50,733 bases of DNA from an uncultured Collinsella sp. (GTDB lineage Bacteria; Actinomycetota; Coriobacteriia; Coriobacteriales; Coriobacteriaceae), in the NCBI GenBank assembly GCA_958407995.1, contig CATYJU010000012.1:1-50733 (forward strand), in the 5' to 3' direction. The position numbers were made by a program, and so were the translations under genes. Shown here piece after piece: positions 1 to 7,435 of this stretch (within the stretch, counting starts at the first letter, position 1; every line of letters starts with the position of its first letter). Under the pieces are notes generated by a model that made no database searches, was not told the origin of the DNA, and was given only the letters and a program-made list of their open reading frames with translations.

Positions 1-106
1 GGGTATGGACGGCCGGTCCGGGTCCAGCCCCGTAATCCGGCATAGTTTTGAAATGATACTAATTCACTAGCAGGAAAACTAGGTCGTTCTAGCGCCTTGT
101 TGCCGG

Positions 107-1264
107 CTAATTTCCGAGTTCCAACCAGTTGCACAGAACATTTGCTCGCAGTCGCGTCTCGGCGCGCTTCATTGCCTCGGATTTGGCTTTATATCGAATC
201 CCCAAACGACTGCAGACGCTTTTGACTATGGCGTCTAGCTGTTTTTTGTCGTTAAGCATATCGTGGGTTACCAGGAACACATCGAAACCCATGCTCTGGA
301 GCGCAGTCATGCGCTCCGCATCTTGGTCAAGTACCGCGCCTGACCCATGGATGACCTCACCTTGGATTTCGATAATTGCTGCCTTCATTAGGATTGGGTT
401 TACAATCACGATGTCACCGTAGCAAACCTTTTGACCTGCGATGCTTTGGGCTTCCTCGGATAGAGGGGTTAAATCGTTGAGGTATACGTATCTGAATCCT
501 GAACCACCTAGACGTCGAGAACGACTTAGAAGCAGGACCCCCGCGACCTCGAGTGGAGATGCAGCAATGCCGATAACCTGCTGAGCGGCATCATAAAACT
601 GCTTTCCCCACATTTGACTTTTGACCTTTTCGGCGAATCGATGCAAGTCGCTCAGTTCGATGAGTGGCTTTCTCATCCAAAGCGAAGTACCTTTGAGTTT
701 CGTAACCTCTCTTCCATCCTCGCGATTGTTCGTTTGACCTTCATTTGCTGGGACCTTTACGGTTGTGCGGGCATAAACTCGTTTCCAAGGAATCTCGTCT
801 TCGCCTTCTCCAAGTTCGAACAGATCCTGCGTGCTGGAATTGCGATTCTCCTTTAACGCGATTTTTAACTGCATTTCGACAGCGGGGGTCGGCTCGAAAA
901 CAGAAAACCAGCCGCAAAGTTCGTACATAGCCAGTACGAGATCTATTTGGGACACAAAGCGTGTCATAGTAAATAACGTGTTAAGCGGATTGGTGACGCT
1001 AAAGCCTAAATGAGTGTCGGTTGTTGTGCCGGTATCCGAAGCCCCTTCCCAGCGAATAGTGGAGCGCAATCCCGAGTGGTGATTACAACAACCTGGCGAA
1101 GCAACAGCGATAACCGGGGTCTTGAGGACATCGGTTACGAAAGGGGCTTGGGATAGGGTCCGCCAGCCGTCATCGGAGCTGGGTAGGCGCGGGTAGAGGT
1201 CATGCACCTGCGGTGGGCAGCGCCAGTAGCGGAATGCGGTGTTTGCGCAGACGATCTCGTCCAT
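107..1264 (-). CDS. Hypothetical protein with possible endonuclease-fold C-terminus
   Basis: A 385-residue protein that I do not recognise over its full length. The last ~120 residues contain a GDIVIV stretch, an EIQGE motif followed by H, then a D..R..AL...G pattern. This layout resembles the Vsr/DUF559 branch of the PD-(D/E)XK nuclease fold, with Gln where the catalytic Lys would usually be. The N-terminal two thirds show no motif I can name and no membrane segment. The ATG at 1264 has a strong ribosome site (AGGGGAGG, 5 nt away). It stands alone; a candidate promoter lies near 1504-1533. Similar-looking orphan proteins with a nuclease-like end are frequent in coriobacterial accessory DNA. 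The fold assignment is an inference. Confidence 0.7.
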   Translation of the reverse strand: MDEIVCANTAFRYWRCPPQVHDLYPRLPSSDDGWRTLSQAPFVTDVLKTPVIAVASPGCCNHHSGLRSTIRWEGASDTGTTTDTHLGFSVTNPLNTLFTMTRFVSQIDLVLAMYELCGWFSVFEPTPAVEMQLKIALKENRNSSTQDLFELGEGEDEIPWKRVYARTTVKVPANEGQTNNREDGREVTKLKGTSLWMRKPLIELSDLHRFAEKVKSQMWGKQFYDAAQQVIGIAASPLEVAGVLLLSRSRRLGGSGFRYVYLNDLTPLSEEAQSIAGQKVCYGDIVIVNPILMKAAIIEIQGEVIHGSGAVLDQDAERMTALQSMGFDVFLVTHDMLNDKKQLDAIVKSVCSRLGIRYKAKSEAMKRAETRLRANVLCNWLELGN

Positions 1265-1503
1265 ATGGGCCTCCCCTGGTTTCGTCCGCGGGCCGTGCGG
1301 ATTGCGGGTAAGGTCGATTATCTACTGGCGCATCATGCGGGTAAGTACTGGAAGCTGACCAAATGCTGACCAAATGCTTGACGAGTTCTGCCGAAAAACC
1401 GTCGTGTGATAGAAAACCGCTGGAAGGTGCTCTGAGCGTGTGGTCTCTGTCTCCAAATTTGCGCTCGGATCACATGGGGAATTCAATGAAATTACGCATG
1501 CGT

Positions 1504-1533
1504 TTTATATAAAAAGAGCAATGACGTTAGCAA
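1504..1533 (-). promoter_or_regulatory. Candidate promoter for the 107-1264 gene
   Basis: Read on the minus strand, a TTGCTA -35 (1528-1533) and a TATAAA -10 (1504-1509) are separated by 18 nt, upstream of an AT-rich start region. The match is moderate and no experimental start is known. Confidence 0.35.
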
Positions 1534-1586
1534 AAAAGGTGCGATAAAAAACGACGCCTTAGACAACTACGATTATCCTTGGTGTC

Positions 1587-1619
1587 AAAAAAAGGTCAGA
1601 GGCTAAACACCTCTGACCT
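1587..1619 (-). terminator. Rho-independent terminator after tRNA-Val
   Basis: A 9-bp GC-containing stem (1594-1602 with 1610-1618, 7-nt loop) is followed on the minus strand by seven T residues, directly downstream of the tRNA. Confidence 0.85.
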
Positions 1620-1629
1620 GCGCTTCTGA

Positions 1630-1704
1630 TGGTGGGCGATACAAGATTCGAACTTGTGACCCCATCCGTGTGAAGGATATGCTCTACCCCTGAGCCAATC
1701 GCCC
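1630..1704 (-). tRNA. tRNA-Val (anticodon CAC)
   Basis: The minus strand folds into a full cloverleaf. The acceptor GGGCGAT pairs with ATCGCCC, the D stem is GCTC/GAGC, the anticodon stem TATCC/GGATG encloses loop TTCACAC (anticodon CAC, reading GUG), and the T arm is ACAAG-TTCGAAT-CTTGT. The discriminator is A and the 3' CCA is encoded (1630-1632). A terminator follows and a promoter-like element precedes it. No duplicated tRNA 3' end was seen elsewhere in the window, so nothing shows this gene served as an integration site. Confidence 0.95.
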
Positions 1705-1724
1705 GTCGCCTTTCGGCAAAAGAG

Positions 1725-1754
1725 ATACTATCATAGCCGCGCGTGGTTTACCAA
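1725..1754 (-). promoter_or_regulatory. Candidate tRNA-Val promoter
   Basis: On the minus strand TTGGTA (1749-1754) precedes TAGTAT (1725-1730) by 18 nt. The surrounding ATAGTATCTC string recurs at the promoter of tRNA-Ala near 27805, which supports a shared tRNA-type promoter. Confidence 0.45.
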
Positions 1755-1842
1755 GAACTTTTTGCCCTCGATTTTAAATTCGTGGATGCTAGCCAGGTCA
1801 AAACAATCAAAGCAATCGGCAAAACCGCAGCTTAATCACCCT

Positions 1843-2631
1843 TTATCGCTTTATCCACGATGTCTCGGGGCGGCAGATCAATCGCGCGTTGTTGTAAGCC
1901 ATGTCGAGTGTGAGGCAGGTGCGCGCGGCGTAGAAACCGTCCTCGCGCTGGATGGTCAGCGCCAACTCGGGCTTGTCGCCGGTTAGGCACAGCGGCAGCA
2001 GCAGCTGGATCCGACCGCCGTAGAACTGCGGCACGGCGAGCGTGTAATTGGCGGCGGCGCGGCGGGCGGCCTCGACGACGGCTCCCTCAAAGGCGCGGCG
2101 CAGCAGCAGCGAGTTGCCCTCCCCCATCAGGCTGACGGGAATGCGCGTGAGGTTCTCCTCATCGCCCAGAATGTGGTCGATGTTGGAGCGGATGGGCAGG
2201 CGGTAGTCAAAGACCAGCTCGGAGGGGTCCTCGGCAAAGCGCACGCGGCACGGCAGGTACTCAAACGAGACCAGCATGGGGTCGCTCTCCTTAAAGAAGC
2301 CCTTCAAAAACCAGCGTTGGCGCGCGTCGGGCTTGGTATTGGGCTCAAACAGGCCGTAGATGGTCTCGTAGCGGCGCGTGTACAGGCCGGTGTTGAATAG
2401 GTAGCGGTCGTCGTCGAACACCAGCGGCAAATTGGACGGGGCGGTCTGGTCCACGTCGCGCTCGGTCAGGAACACCGCGCGGCTAAACGAAAACGACAGG
2501 TAGTTTTTGAGGATGCGGTTGCCGGGACCCCAGTCCTCTGGGTCGGCGAGGTCGGCCAGGCGGTCGTAGCAGGGCTCGGGGCAAAACGCGAAGTCGTAGA
2601 CATTGCTGCACAGGGTGCTGGGGATTTCCAT
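1843..2631 (-). CDS. DUF3825 domain protein
   Basis: A 262-residue soluble protein that looks like a complete DUF3825 domain. The C-terminal part shows the family's run of a conserved VPQFY followed by a hydrophobic QLLLPL strand and then TLDMAYNNARLI close to the end. DUF3825 often occurs beside NYN or cold-shock/RNA-binding domains in other proteins, so an RNA-related role is possible. None is shown here, because the domain stands alone without a partner domain. There is no signal peptide or membrane segment. It is followed on the same strand by tRNA-Val and preceded by the Fic gene 45 nt upstream. The ATG at 2631 was kept as start. Confidence 0.75.
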   Translation of the reverse strand: MEIPSTLCSNVYDFAFCPEPCYDRLADLADPEDWGPGNRILKNYLSFSFSRAVFLTERDVDQTAPSNLPLVFDDDRYLFNTGLYTRRYETIYGLFEPNTKPDARQRWFLKGFFKESDPMLVSFEYLPCRVRFAEDPSELVFDYRLPIRSNIDHILGDEENLTRIPVSLMGEGNSLLLRRAFEGAVVEAARRAAANYTLAVPQFYGGRIQLLLPLCLTGDKPELALTIQREDGFYAARTCLTLDMAYNNARLICRPETSWIKR

Positions 2632-2676
2632 GTGGTGTCCAATCCATTCAATAAACGGCGCGCGGATGCTTAGATT

Positions 2677-3192
2677 CTATACGAGCGACAGATCGCCCGT
2701 GCCCGCAACGAATCCGCAGCGCAGCTCTTCGGCTAGCTCGCTGTTCGTGCGGCGAGTGGAAACGAGGTCCTGGATCCAGGCGTAGTACTGGTTGTCTTTT
2801 GGTTCGGGGCTGTCAGACAGCACGACCGGAGTGCCTGCGAACCTTAAGACGGACAACGCAAAGACAAGGCTGGTTCGTTTGTTACCGTCTTCAAAGATGT
2901 GGTCCTTGACCATGTGCTCGGCCACGTAGGTGACCTGGTCAAAGATGTCTGCGAAGCGATCGGCCGGCGATTGACCGAATATCGTACAGAATGCACCCGC
3001 AAGCACGGACTCGACGCGTCCAAGCTCAAGCGCGGCCCGGTCGCCTGTGGCGTCGGTTGTATAGCAGCGCCCGACCGTCATCAGCGTGCTGTGCAGGCGC
3101 ATCACGGCCGCGGCCATATCTTCGAGCGAACCGGCATCATCGAGCACGAGCGGCGCGAACGGATGCGCTCCCGGCTTCGTGTCCGCCATCAT
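2677..3192 (-). CDS. Fic/Doc family protein
   Basis: A protein of about 171 residues with the Fic core motif HIFEDGNKRT, close to the consensus HxFx(D/E)GN(K/G)R. Fic enzymes transfer AMP, while Doc-type members phosphorylate EF-Tu. The Lys in GNKR is Doc-like, the Gly-Asn Fic-like, so the reaction cannot be assigned. The active-site His, Phe, Asn and Arg are all present, so it is probably active. The start chosen is the ATG at 3192, which overlaps the stop of the upstream small ORF (ATGA) and has GGAG 5 nt away; an ATG at 3189 follows. The reading frame stays open upstream to 3336, but that part lacks plausible protein character. The layout suggests the toxin of a small toxin-antitoxin operon. 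Confidence 0.85.
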   Translation of the reverse strand: MMADTKPGAHPFAPLVLDDAGSLEDMAAAVMRLHSTLMTVGRCYTTDATGDRAALELGRVESVLAGAFCTIFGQSPADRFADIFDQVTYVAEHMVKDHIFEDGNKRTSLVFALSVLRFAGTPVVLSDSPEPKDNQYYAWIQDLVSTRRTNSELAEELRCGFVAGTGDLSLV

Positions 3193-3374
3193 GAGTTCTC
3201 CAAGAGCCTGAGCGCGTTGGGCATGTTCGAAATGGTCAGCCGAATAGCTTCGTCGATTGACGTGGTGCCGCCGAGCAAAATCGGTGATGCTGAATTTGCC
3301 ACGTGCGCAGTTGAATGATCTTCTTGAGCAACGCAATCAGCGCCGTCATCTTGTTGAACATAGCTCCAAGGCAT
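3189..3374 (-). CDS. Small protein upstream of Fic, possible antitoxin
   Basis: A 61-codon ORF starting 12 nt after the Xre-type gene and ending in a 4-base ATGA overlap with the Fic gene. An excellent ribosome site (GAGGAG) lies about 6 nt before its ATG at 3374. The C-terminal half (roughly residues 38-61) has amphipathic helical character, with IDEAIRLTISNMPNALRLLE. The N-terminal half is low in recognisable structure. I know no family for it. Its size, coupling to a Fic/Doc gene and strong ribosome site fit an antitoxin that neutralises the Fic protein, which is inference from position. Confidence 0.55.
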   Translation of the reverse strand: MPWSYVQQDDGADCVAQEDHSTAHVANSASPILLGGTTSIDEAIRLTISNMPNALRLLENS

Positions 3375-3385
3375 GTCTGACTCCT

Positions 3386-4075
3386 CTATAGCTTTACAGA
3401 CGAAATAGCCTGCGAGTCGTACTCCAGAGCAATCGGTTGCCAGACGAGGTCTTTGATGGTGCAGTTTAGGGTGTCTGCAAGCGCCAATGCCGAGGAAACC
3501 GAGGCGCGGCGTAGGTCGAGCTGGTTCTGCTCGTAGAGTTGTATGGCGCGAAGCTTAACCCCCGATTGGGCGGCGAGCTGTTTTTGCGTTAGTCCGGCAG
3601 CCTTTCGTGCCGCCTTGAGTCCCTTTTTGTCTGCCTGGGCGTTGTTCCATTTTTCGATGACAATCTGGGCGAATTTATCTTCGGAGGCCTCGTGGAGCGG
3701 ATGGTACGAGCCGATGATCCAATCGAGCGGAGCGACTTCGAGTAGCTTATTAAAGCCCAAGCTGCTCATCCATTGCGTATAGGCCATAACCCACCCCGCC
3801 CAATACTGAGGCGAACGGTCGAACGGATAGGTCTCCCTACACCTGACGGGGGTCAGTCCCGCATGGGCGATAATATCGCGCGCGAGCTCGTCGCCCGCCA
3901 TGCCACAGACGACGCGAGGCATACCGCGCTCAAACTGTTTCATCTCAAGAGCGTTCGACATGATCGCCGTCAACTCGGCTGGAGTCAGCCCTTGGTCACA
4001 GAGAGCAAAATCGACCGCCTCGCCCAGCGTTCTCATTGCATCCTCGAGATACATCTCACTGTAGGCGTGGGTCAT
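3386..4075 (-). CDS. Xre-type helix-turn-helix protein with N-terminal sensor-like domain
   Basis: A 229-residue protein. Residues ~1-145 form a domain seen in many Firmicutes and Coriobacteria next to Fic or DUF3990 genes (pattern YLEDAMRTLGEAVD, then GMAGDELA, then WAGWVMAYTQW). Residues ~152-210 are a Cro/CI-type helix-turn-helix with AGLTQKQLAAQSGVKLRAIQ as the recognition region. It probably represses its own operon or is part of an antitoxin pair. It starts 20 nt inside the end of the upstream DUF3990-like ORF and is followed after 12 nt by the small ORF and Fic gene, so the four are likely one transcript. Confidence 0.8.
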   Translation of the reverse strand: MTHAYSEMYLEDAMRTLGEAVDFALCDQGLTPAELTAIMSNALEMKQFERGMPRVVCGMAGDELARDIIAHAGLTPVRCRETYPFDRSPQYWAGWVMAYTQWMSSLGFNKLLEVAPLDWIIGSYHPLHEASEDKFAQIVIEKWNNAQADKKGLKAARKAAGLTQKQLAAQSGVKLRAIQLYEQNQLDLRRASVSSALALADTLNCTIKDLVWQPIALEYDSQAISSVKL

Positions 4076-4433
4076 CGCCCGTCATCCCCTCTCGAATGAT
4101 ATCGACGATACGTATTCCCTCAAACGGGTTTTCGGCAAGGAGCTCCCGATACTGCGCCCTTGCCGCTTCATCTCGTTCCTTGGCCAATGGACCATACAGA
4201 GCTTGCTGCGCACGTTCAAATCCAGCAAAACGAATGCTCTTAAACGCACGCTCGCTTATGAGCACAATCTGCTCTCCCAGGTTACCGAGCCTCATAGATC
4301 TACTAAGCTGATCGACGGTAATCGTATTGTTCACAAAAGCTCTGGTATAGGATGGCCAACAAATAGACGAGGGCGTACCAACATCAGTCGATACGCCCCA
4401 CATCAGAAGACATATTATTCTAGTCTTAAGCAC
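4056..4433 (-). CDS. DUF3990-like C-terminal fragment
   Basis: A 125-codon ORF beginning with GTG at 4433, overlapping the end of the upstream gene by 8 nt. The stretch NNTITVDQLSRSMRLGNLG followed by EQIVLISERAFKSIRF resembles the C-terminal half of DUF3990 proteins. The tail AQYRELLAENPFEGIRIVDI also fits that family's end. DUF3990 proteins are usually ~150-180 residues, so the N-terminal part seems missing and replaced by the first ~30 odd residues here. This could be a decayed gene or a short functional relative. It overlaps the Xre-type gene downstream by 20 nt, which supports translation. Confidence 0.5.
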   Translation of the reverse strand: MLKTRIICLLMWGVSTDVGTPSSICWPSYTRAFVNNTITVDQLSRSMRLGNLGEQIVLISERAFKSIRFAGFERAQQALYGPLAKERDEAARAQYRELLAENPFEGIRIVDIIREGMTGDDPRLQ

Positions 4434-5223
4434 AGGCTGCTTGATGCAGTGCCAAGTACACCGCTACACCAATACAAACGATACCTAATGCAAGAGGCAA
4501 CCACGCCTTCTTCTCTTTGTCCTTAACAAGGAAGGCCTCGATTGCGGACGCTAGGACCAGAAAACCGCCAATAATCAGCAAGTCGAGTGCAACAAAGTTG
4601 ACGGTTGTTATATTGGAGGACAGACCTCCGGCGTTGACGTTTACGAGCGTAAAGATCGCGGCGAAAATGGCGAAGAGGGCCAGGACGTTGCCATAGATAC
4701 GGGACTCGATATTGACGATTTCTTCCTTCGTGTCCTCGACCTTTTTAAGTTCCCCGGCATAGACGTCGGAATAATCTGCAAGTCCGTTAAAGTTGAGCTC
4801 ATCAGAGAAAGCGCCGTGGTAAGGATGGGCCACCATGCCATCAACGCGCTGGAATGCAACCTGCGCTATACCCTTTGACTTATCGAGCGTAATAGTGTTG
4901 CCGCTTACGTTTGTAACACGGTAAAACAGCCGTGTTCCATGTCCGGGGAAATATAGCGGCGCATCCAAAGAAAGCCCCTGGCGAATGCGCGAATTGCGCA
5001 GAAGTACGCTAGCGGTCAAATCGTTTGGCAACGCAACACATTCAACGCAAGAGACGAATGTCGAATCCCCAGGACCGAGTTCGACCTCGGACTGCTTGTT
5101 TTCGTTAATGTAGAAGCCGTCGGTGCGCAAGTCATACGTAACCTGTCCGATGTTCGAAGCATCGGCATGGAGCAGAACCTCGCTGTCGATTAGCTCCTGA
5201 ATCTTAGTATCGCTCAAGTACAT
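4426..5223 (-). CDS. dCTP deaminase/dUTPase-fold domain fused to three membrane helices
   Basis: A 265-residue protein from the ATG at 5223 (AAGGAAG ribosome site 8 nt away; an upstream GTG at 5232 is less likely). Residues ~1-130 align by eye with E. coli Dcd. They have the N-terminal LSDTKIQELID helix, a YDLR strand, and a RNSRIRQGL stretch at the place of the GRSSLARLGL substrate loop. Then come PG and a TN turn. The catalytic Glu position of Dcd appears to be Arg (R102), so deamination is unlikely. Residues ~160-175 form a charged helix. Three hydrophobic helices follow at ~177-197, 207-232 and 241-259. It may be a membrane protein that senses a nucleotide and acts on the membrane. The function is inferred. 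Confidence 0.65.
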   Translation of the reverse strand: MYLSDTKIQELIDSEVLLHADASNIGQVTYDLRTDGFYINENKQSEVELGPGDSTFVSCVECVALPNDLTASVLLRNSRIRQGLSLDAPLYFPGHGTRLFYRVTNVSGNTITLDKSKGIAQVAFQRVDGMVAHPYHGAFSDELNFNGLADYSDVYAGELKKVEDTKEEIVNIESRIYGNVLALFAIFAAIFTLVNVNAGGLSSNITTVNFVALDLLIIGGFLVLASAIEAFLVKDKEKKAWLPLALGIVCIGVAVYLALHQAACA

Positions 5224-5276
5224 ATGAACCACTTCCTTAGGGCTCCGAGTATAGCACCAAGGTATGGCACGGTGGT

Positions 5277-5294
5277 TACCCCCAAAGGGGGGTA
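5277..5294. repeat. Short perfect inverted repeat upstream of the dCTP-deaminase-like gene
   Basis: TACCCCC (5277-5283) and GGGGGTA (5288-5294) form a 7-bp palindrome about 55 nt before the minus-strand gene start. There is no T-run on either side, so an operator is as likely as a terminator. Confidence 0.4.
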
Positions 5295-5371
5295 CAGAGA
5301 AGTAATAAGAAAGCGTTGCCCCTAAAGCTCCTATAGTGCTCTTGTATCGCAGACAGGTGCGTCGTACCGCA

Positions 5372-6466
5372 TCAGCAGCGATATGCAGCGCTCAGAAGCA
5401 CTGTCCCCAGCAGGAATAGCATTAAGGAGGCAGCTATCCAGCAGCCATCGCCGGTCTTGGGAAGTGCCGGTGTTGTTGCCATAGTGGATGTGGGCTTGGT
5501 CGTCTTGGTGACTTTTGTCTTGGTGACCGTTGTCTTGAGCGACGTAGCCGCGGGTTTCACCGCAGGATCCGTTGCCGGCTCCGCACCGGGTTGACCCGTA
5601 GCCGGGTCGGCGCCACCAGTAGGATTGCCCGTGCCATCCCCCGGCACCTCGCCGCCGGGCGTAACGGGCTCCCCCGACGGCGAGGTGGCGCCATCAGGCT
5701 CAATCACCACATACGTGGCCACGGCCCCGTCAGCATCCATCACGCTAGCAGCGCCAAAGGTTCCGCCTGCAGGCGTCACAAAGTGCGCGGCAACGAGCGA
5801 TCCACGATCGCAGGCAACGCCGGCGTCCGTACCGGTTGCATCCAGCCGGGACGCATCCACAGCAAGCGTCTTGCTCGCTGCGTCTGTCCCAAATCCCTCG
5901 TCGAGCAAGCGCGCGCCATAAAAGCGCAAGCCGGTATCGGACCCCGCGCCCGCGGCAACAACGCGCCCTCCGCCACGTACTGTCAAGCTACCTGCGGCAA
6001 TGCCGGCAACAGTCTGGTCAACAACGCCTGCCCCGTCGGCCCTGGCATCGACCGTGCAGCCGTCCACCACAAGCGCCTGGGACACATGGATCCCGCATTG
6101 CGAGCCCGTCGCCGTGAGCGAGCCGGAGCCGCGAAGCGTAAGGTTTCCCCACACCTCCATGCCGCTCATGGAAATGTCCGCATCGGCTGAATGCGTCTCG
6201 ATCACGGAGTTTTGCCCTACAAGCGTCACCACCAGGTCGCCGCTGGCGCCGATGGCCTCCCCCTCATAGCCGGTGAGCTCCAGATGTTCGTCATCGGTCC
6301 AGGCCCACCCGGGGCCCGACACGCCCGGCTCGTAGTACGTGGCGCCCGCAATAAACAGGCTGTCCACGCCCGCGGCATAAGAGGGCCCGCCCAGCAAAAC
6401 GCATAGGCAGGCCATGGCAGTAAACAGGATGTAGTGACTTCTAGTGTGGAACGCGGTGGCAAACAT
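5372..6466 (-). CDS. LPXTG-anchored surface protein
   Basis: A 364-residue protein from the ATG at 6466 (GGAG 5 nt away). It has a signal peptide at residues ~1-32 ending near SYAAG. A body of ~210 residues reads like a right-handed beta-solenoid: repeated short Gly/Asp-rich turns such as LTLRGSGSLTATG and SLTVRGGGRVVAAG. A Pro/Gly/Thr/Lys-rich wall-spanning stretch covers ~265-330. The sorting signal is LPKTG at ~335-339, a hydrophobic helix and a short RC tail. A sortase would attach it to peptidoglycan. The body lacks catalytic motifs I can name, so it may be an adhesin or a cell-wall stalk. No sortase gene is in the window. Confidence 0.85.
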   Translation of the reverse strand: MFATAFHTRSHYILFTAMACLCVLLGGPSYAAGVDSLFIAGATYYEPGVSGPGWAWTDDEHLELTGYEGEAIGASGDLVVTLVGQNSVIETHSADADISMSGMEVWGNLTLRGSGSLTATGSQCGIHVSQALVVDGCTVDARADGAGVVDQTVAGIAAGSLTVRGGGRVVAAGAGSDTGLRFYGARLLDEGFGTDAASKTLAVDASRLDATGTDAGVACDRGSLVAAHFVTPAGGTFGAASVMDADGAVATYVVIEPDGATSPSGEPVTPGGEVPGDGTGNPTGGADPATGQPGAEPATDPAVKPAATSLKTTVTKTKVTKTTKPTSTMATTPALPKTGDGCWIAASLMLFLLGTVLLSAAYRC

Positions 6467-6638
6467 AACCGCTCCGATCTTCGCAAGAGCCAATGGGAGC
6501 TGTACCAGGAAATGCCTTGGTAGCAGCAGTTATTATTGTAGTGAGATCGGACAATAGACGATGATATAACCCGTGATCGACTCCCATAATTAGGTGTAAA
6601 TCGTTTTGCCAGCCGGTGAAAGGAAGGGGCGTATTTCC

Positions 6639-7340
6639 TTATTCCGAAGGAGGCTCCTCAACACGCATGCATGGGTGGCCATCGCTGCTATAGAACAAAG
6701 TAGATTTAGCCTCATCAATTGAGCCACACAACTTAAAAAGGCTCGAATGCTTTATTGAGGAGTAGCCATCTTTGTCGATTTTCAACATCATTAGTCTATT
6801 CATAAGAAATAGAGCACCGATGGCTTTGAGAAGATTTCCCTGACTTGCCTTCTCAAAATTACCGGTACCCGTATCCTCGTCAATTACTACTCTGTTGTGT
6901 TTGACACTGTTGTAGTCAGTCCACCAAGTTAGGGGTTTCGAATTATCGGCGCGTTTGTAATATGCGCTGCCATTTTTATTCTCGCTTTTAATCTGCTTCC
7001 AACCATCGAAAGGTCGAAATTTGAACTTTCCCTTAAACTCAACGGTCTTAATTCCAAGATCAGGAAAAGCTTCCCCAAGATAATAGCCCCATTTGTTTAT
7101 GGTGCATTTATTAAGGTCTACATTTGGAAATAACTGACGAACAATCCCCTTTCCCAGGGAATCTATCTCACCGCACGATGCAAGATAGAGAGTCAAATAT
7201 TCAATAGAATATGTATCACGGTTTTGCTCTGAAAAAGCGCAATAACGTTCCGTATGTGCGAATCGCTCCTCTATTGCCAAATAATAATCCCAATAAGACT
7301 GACAATATAAATCGAGCGAATAATTCGGATCTATGTTCAC
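6639..7340 (-). CDS. Hypothetical protein with WWxxYNxVKHxR motif
   Basis: A 233-residue soluble protein at the downstream end of the defence block. Its GTG start at 7340 has AGGGGA 6 nt before it. It is low in GC, Asn/Lys/Tyr-rich and unlike the core genome. The most distinctive piece is WWTDYNSVKHNR in the middle, followed by a helix with NLLKAIGALFLMNRLMML. This helical pattern recalls HEPN-like families in which a conserved (R)xxxxH or KHxR patch can be an RNase site, but I cannot confirm it. It lies 95 nt after the helicase gene on the same strand and may be an accessory of the Gabija-like pair or an independent cargo gene. Confidence 0.65.
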   Translation of the reverse strand: MNIDPNYSLDLYCQSYWDYYLAIEERFAHTERYCAFSEQNRDTYSIEYLTLYLASCGEIDSLGKGIVRQLFPNVDLNKCTINKWGYYLGEAFPDLGIKTVEFKGKFKFRPFDGWKQIKSENKNGSAYYKRADNSKPLTWWTDYNSVKHNRVVIDEDTGTGNFEKASQGNLLKAIGALFLMNRLMMLKIDKDGYSSIKHSSLFKLCGSIDEAKSTLFYSSDGHPCMRVEEPPSE

Positions 7341-7435
7341 AGTGAATCCCCTATTTGATAAATCAATTAATTTAGATTGCTAACGAGGTTTGTTGTGCCC
7401 TTGTTTAAGGAATAACTTCGATCAATACTTCCCGA

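Larger units (their letters stand above)
1265..1629. other. Intergenic region between the first gene and tRNA-Val
   Basis: No gene is evident in these 365 bases. They hold the tRNA-Val terminator (1587-1619), a candidate minus-strand promoter, an 11-bp tandem duplication (GCTGACCAAAT, 1354-1364 and 1365-1375) and a short palindrome ACGCATGCGT at 1494-1503. The 5' leader of the downstream minus-strand gene would be about 230 nt. Confidence 0.6.

Noticed and set aside
1354..1375. 11-bp tandem duplication
   Set aside because: Only two copies in non-coding DNA; too small to claim as an operator array or variable repeat.
1630..1704. tRNA-Val as an integration site for the accessory region
   Set aside because: No repeated tRNA 3' end and no integrase gene were found in the window.
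3193..3336. N-terminal extension of the Fic frame
   Set aside because: The segment overlaps the small coupled ORF, has no ribosome site, and reads as out-of-frame sequence. The ATG at 3192 with GGAG is better.
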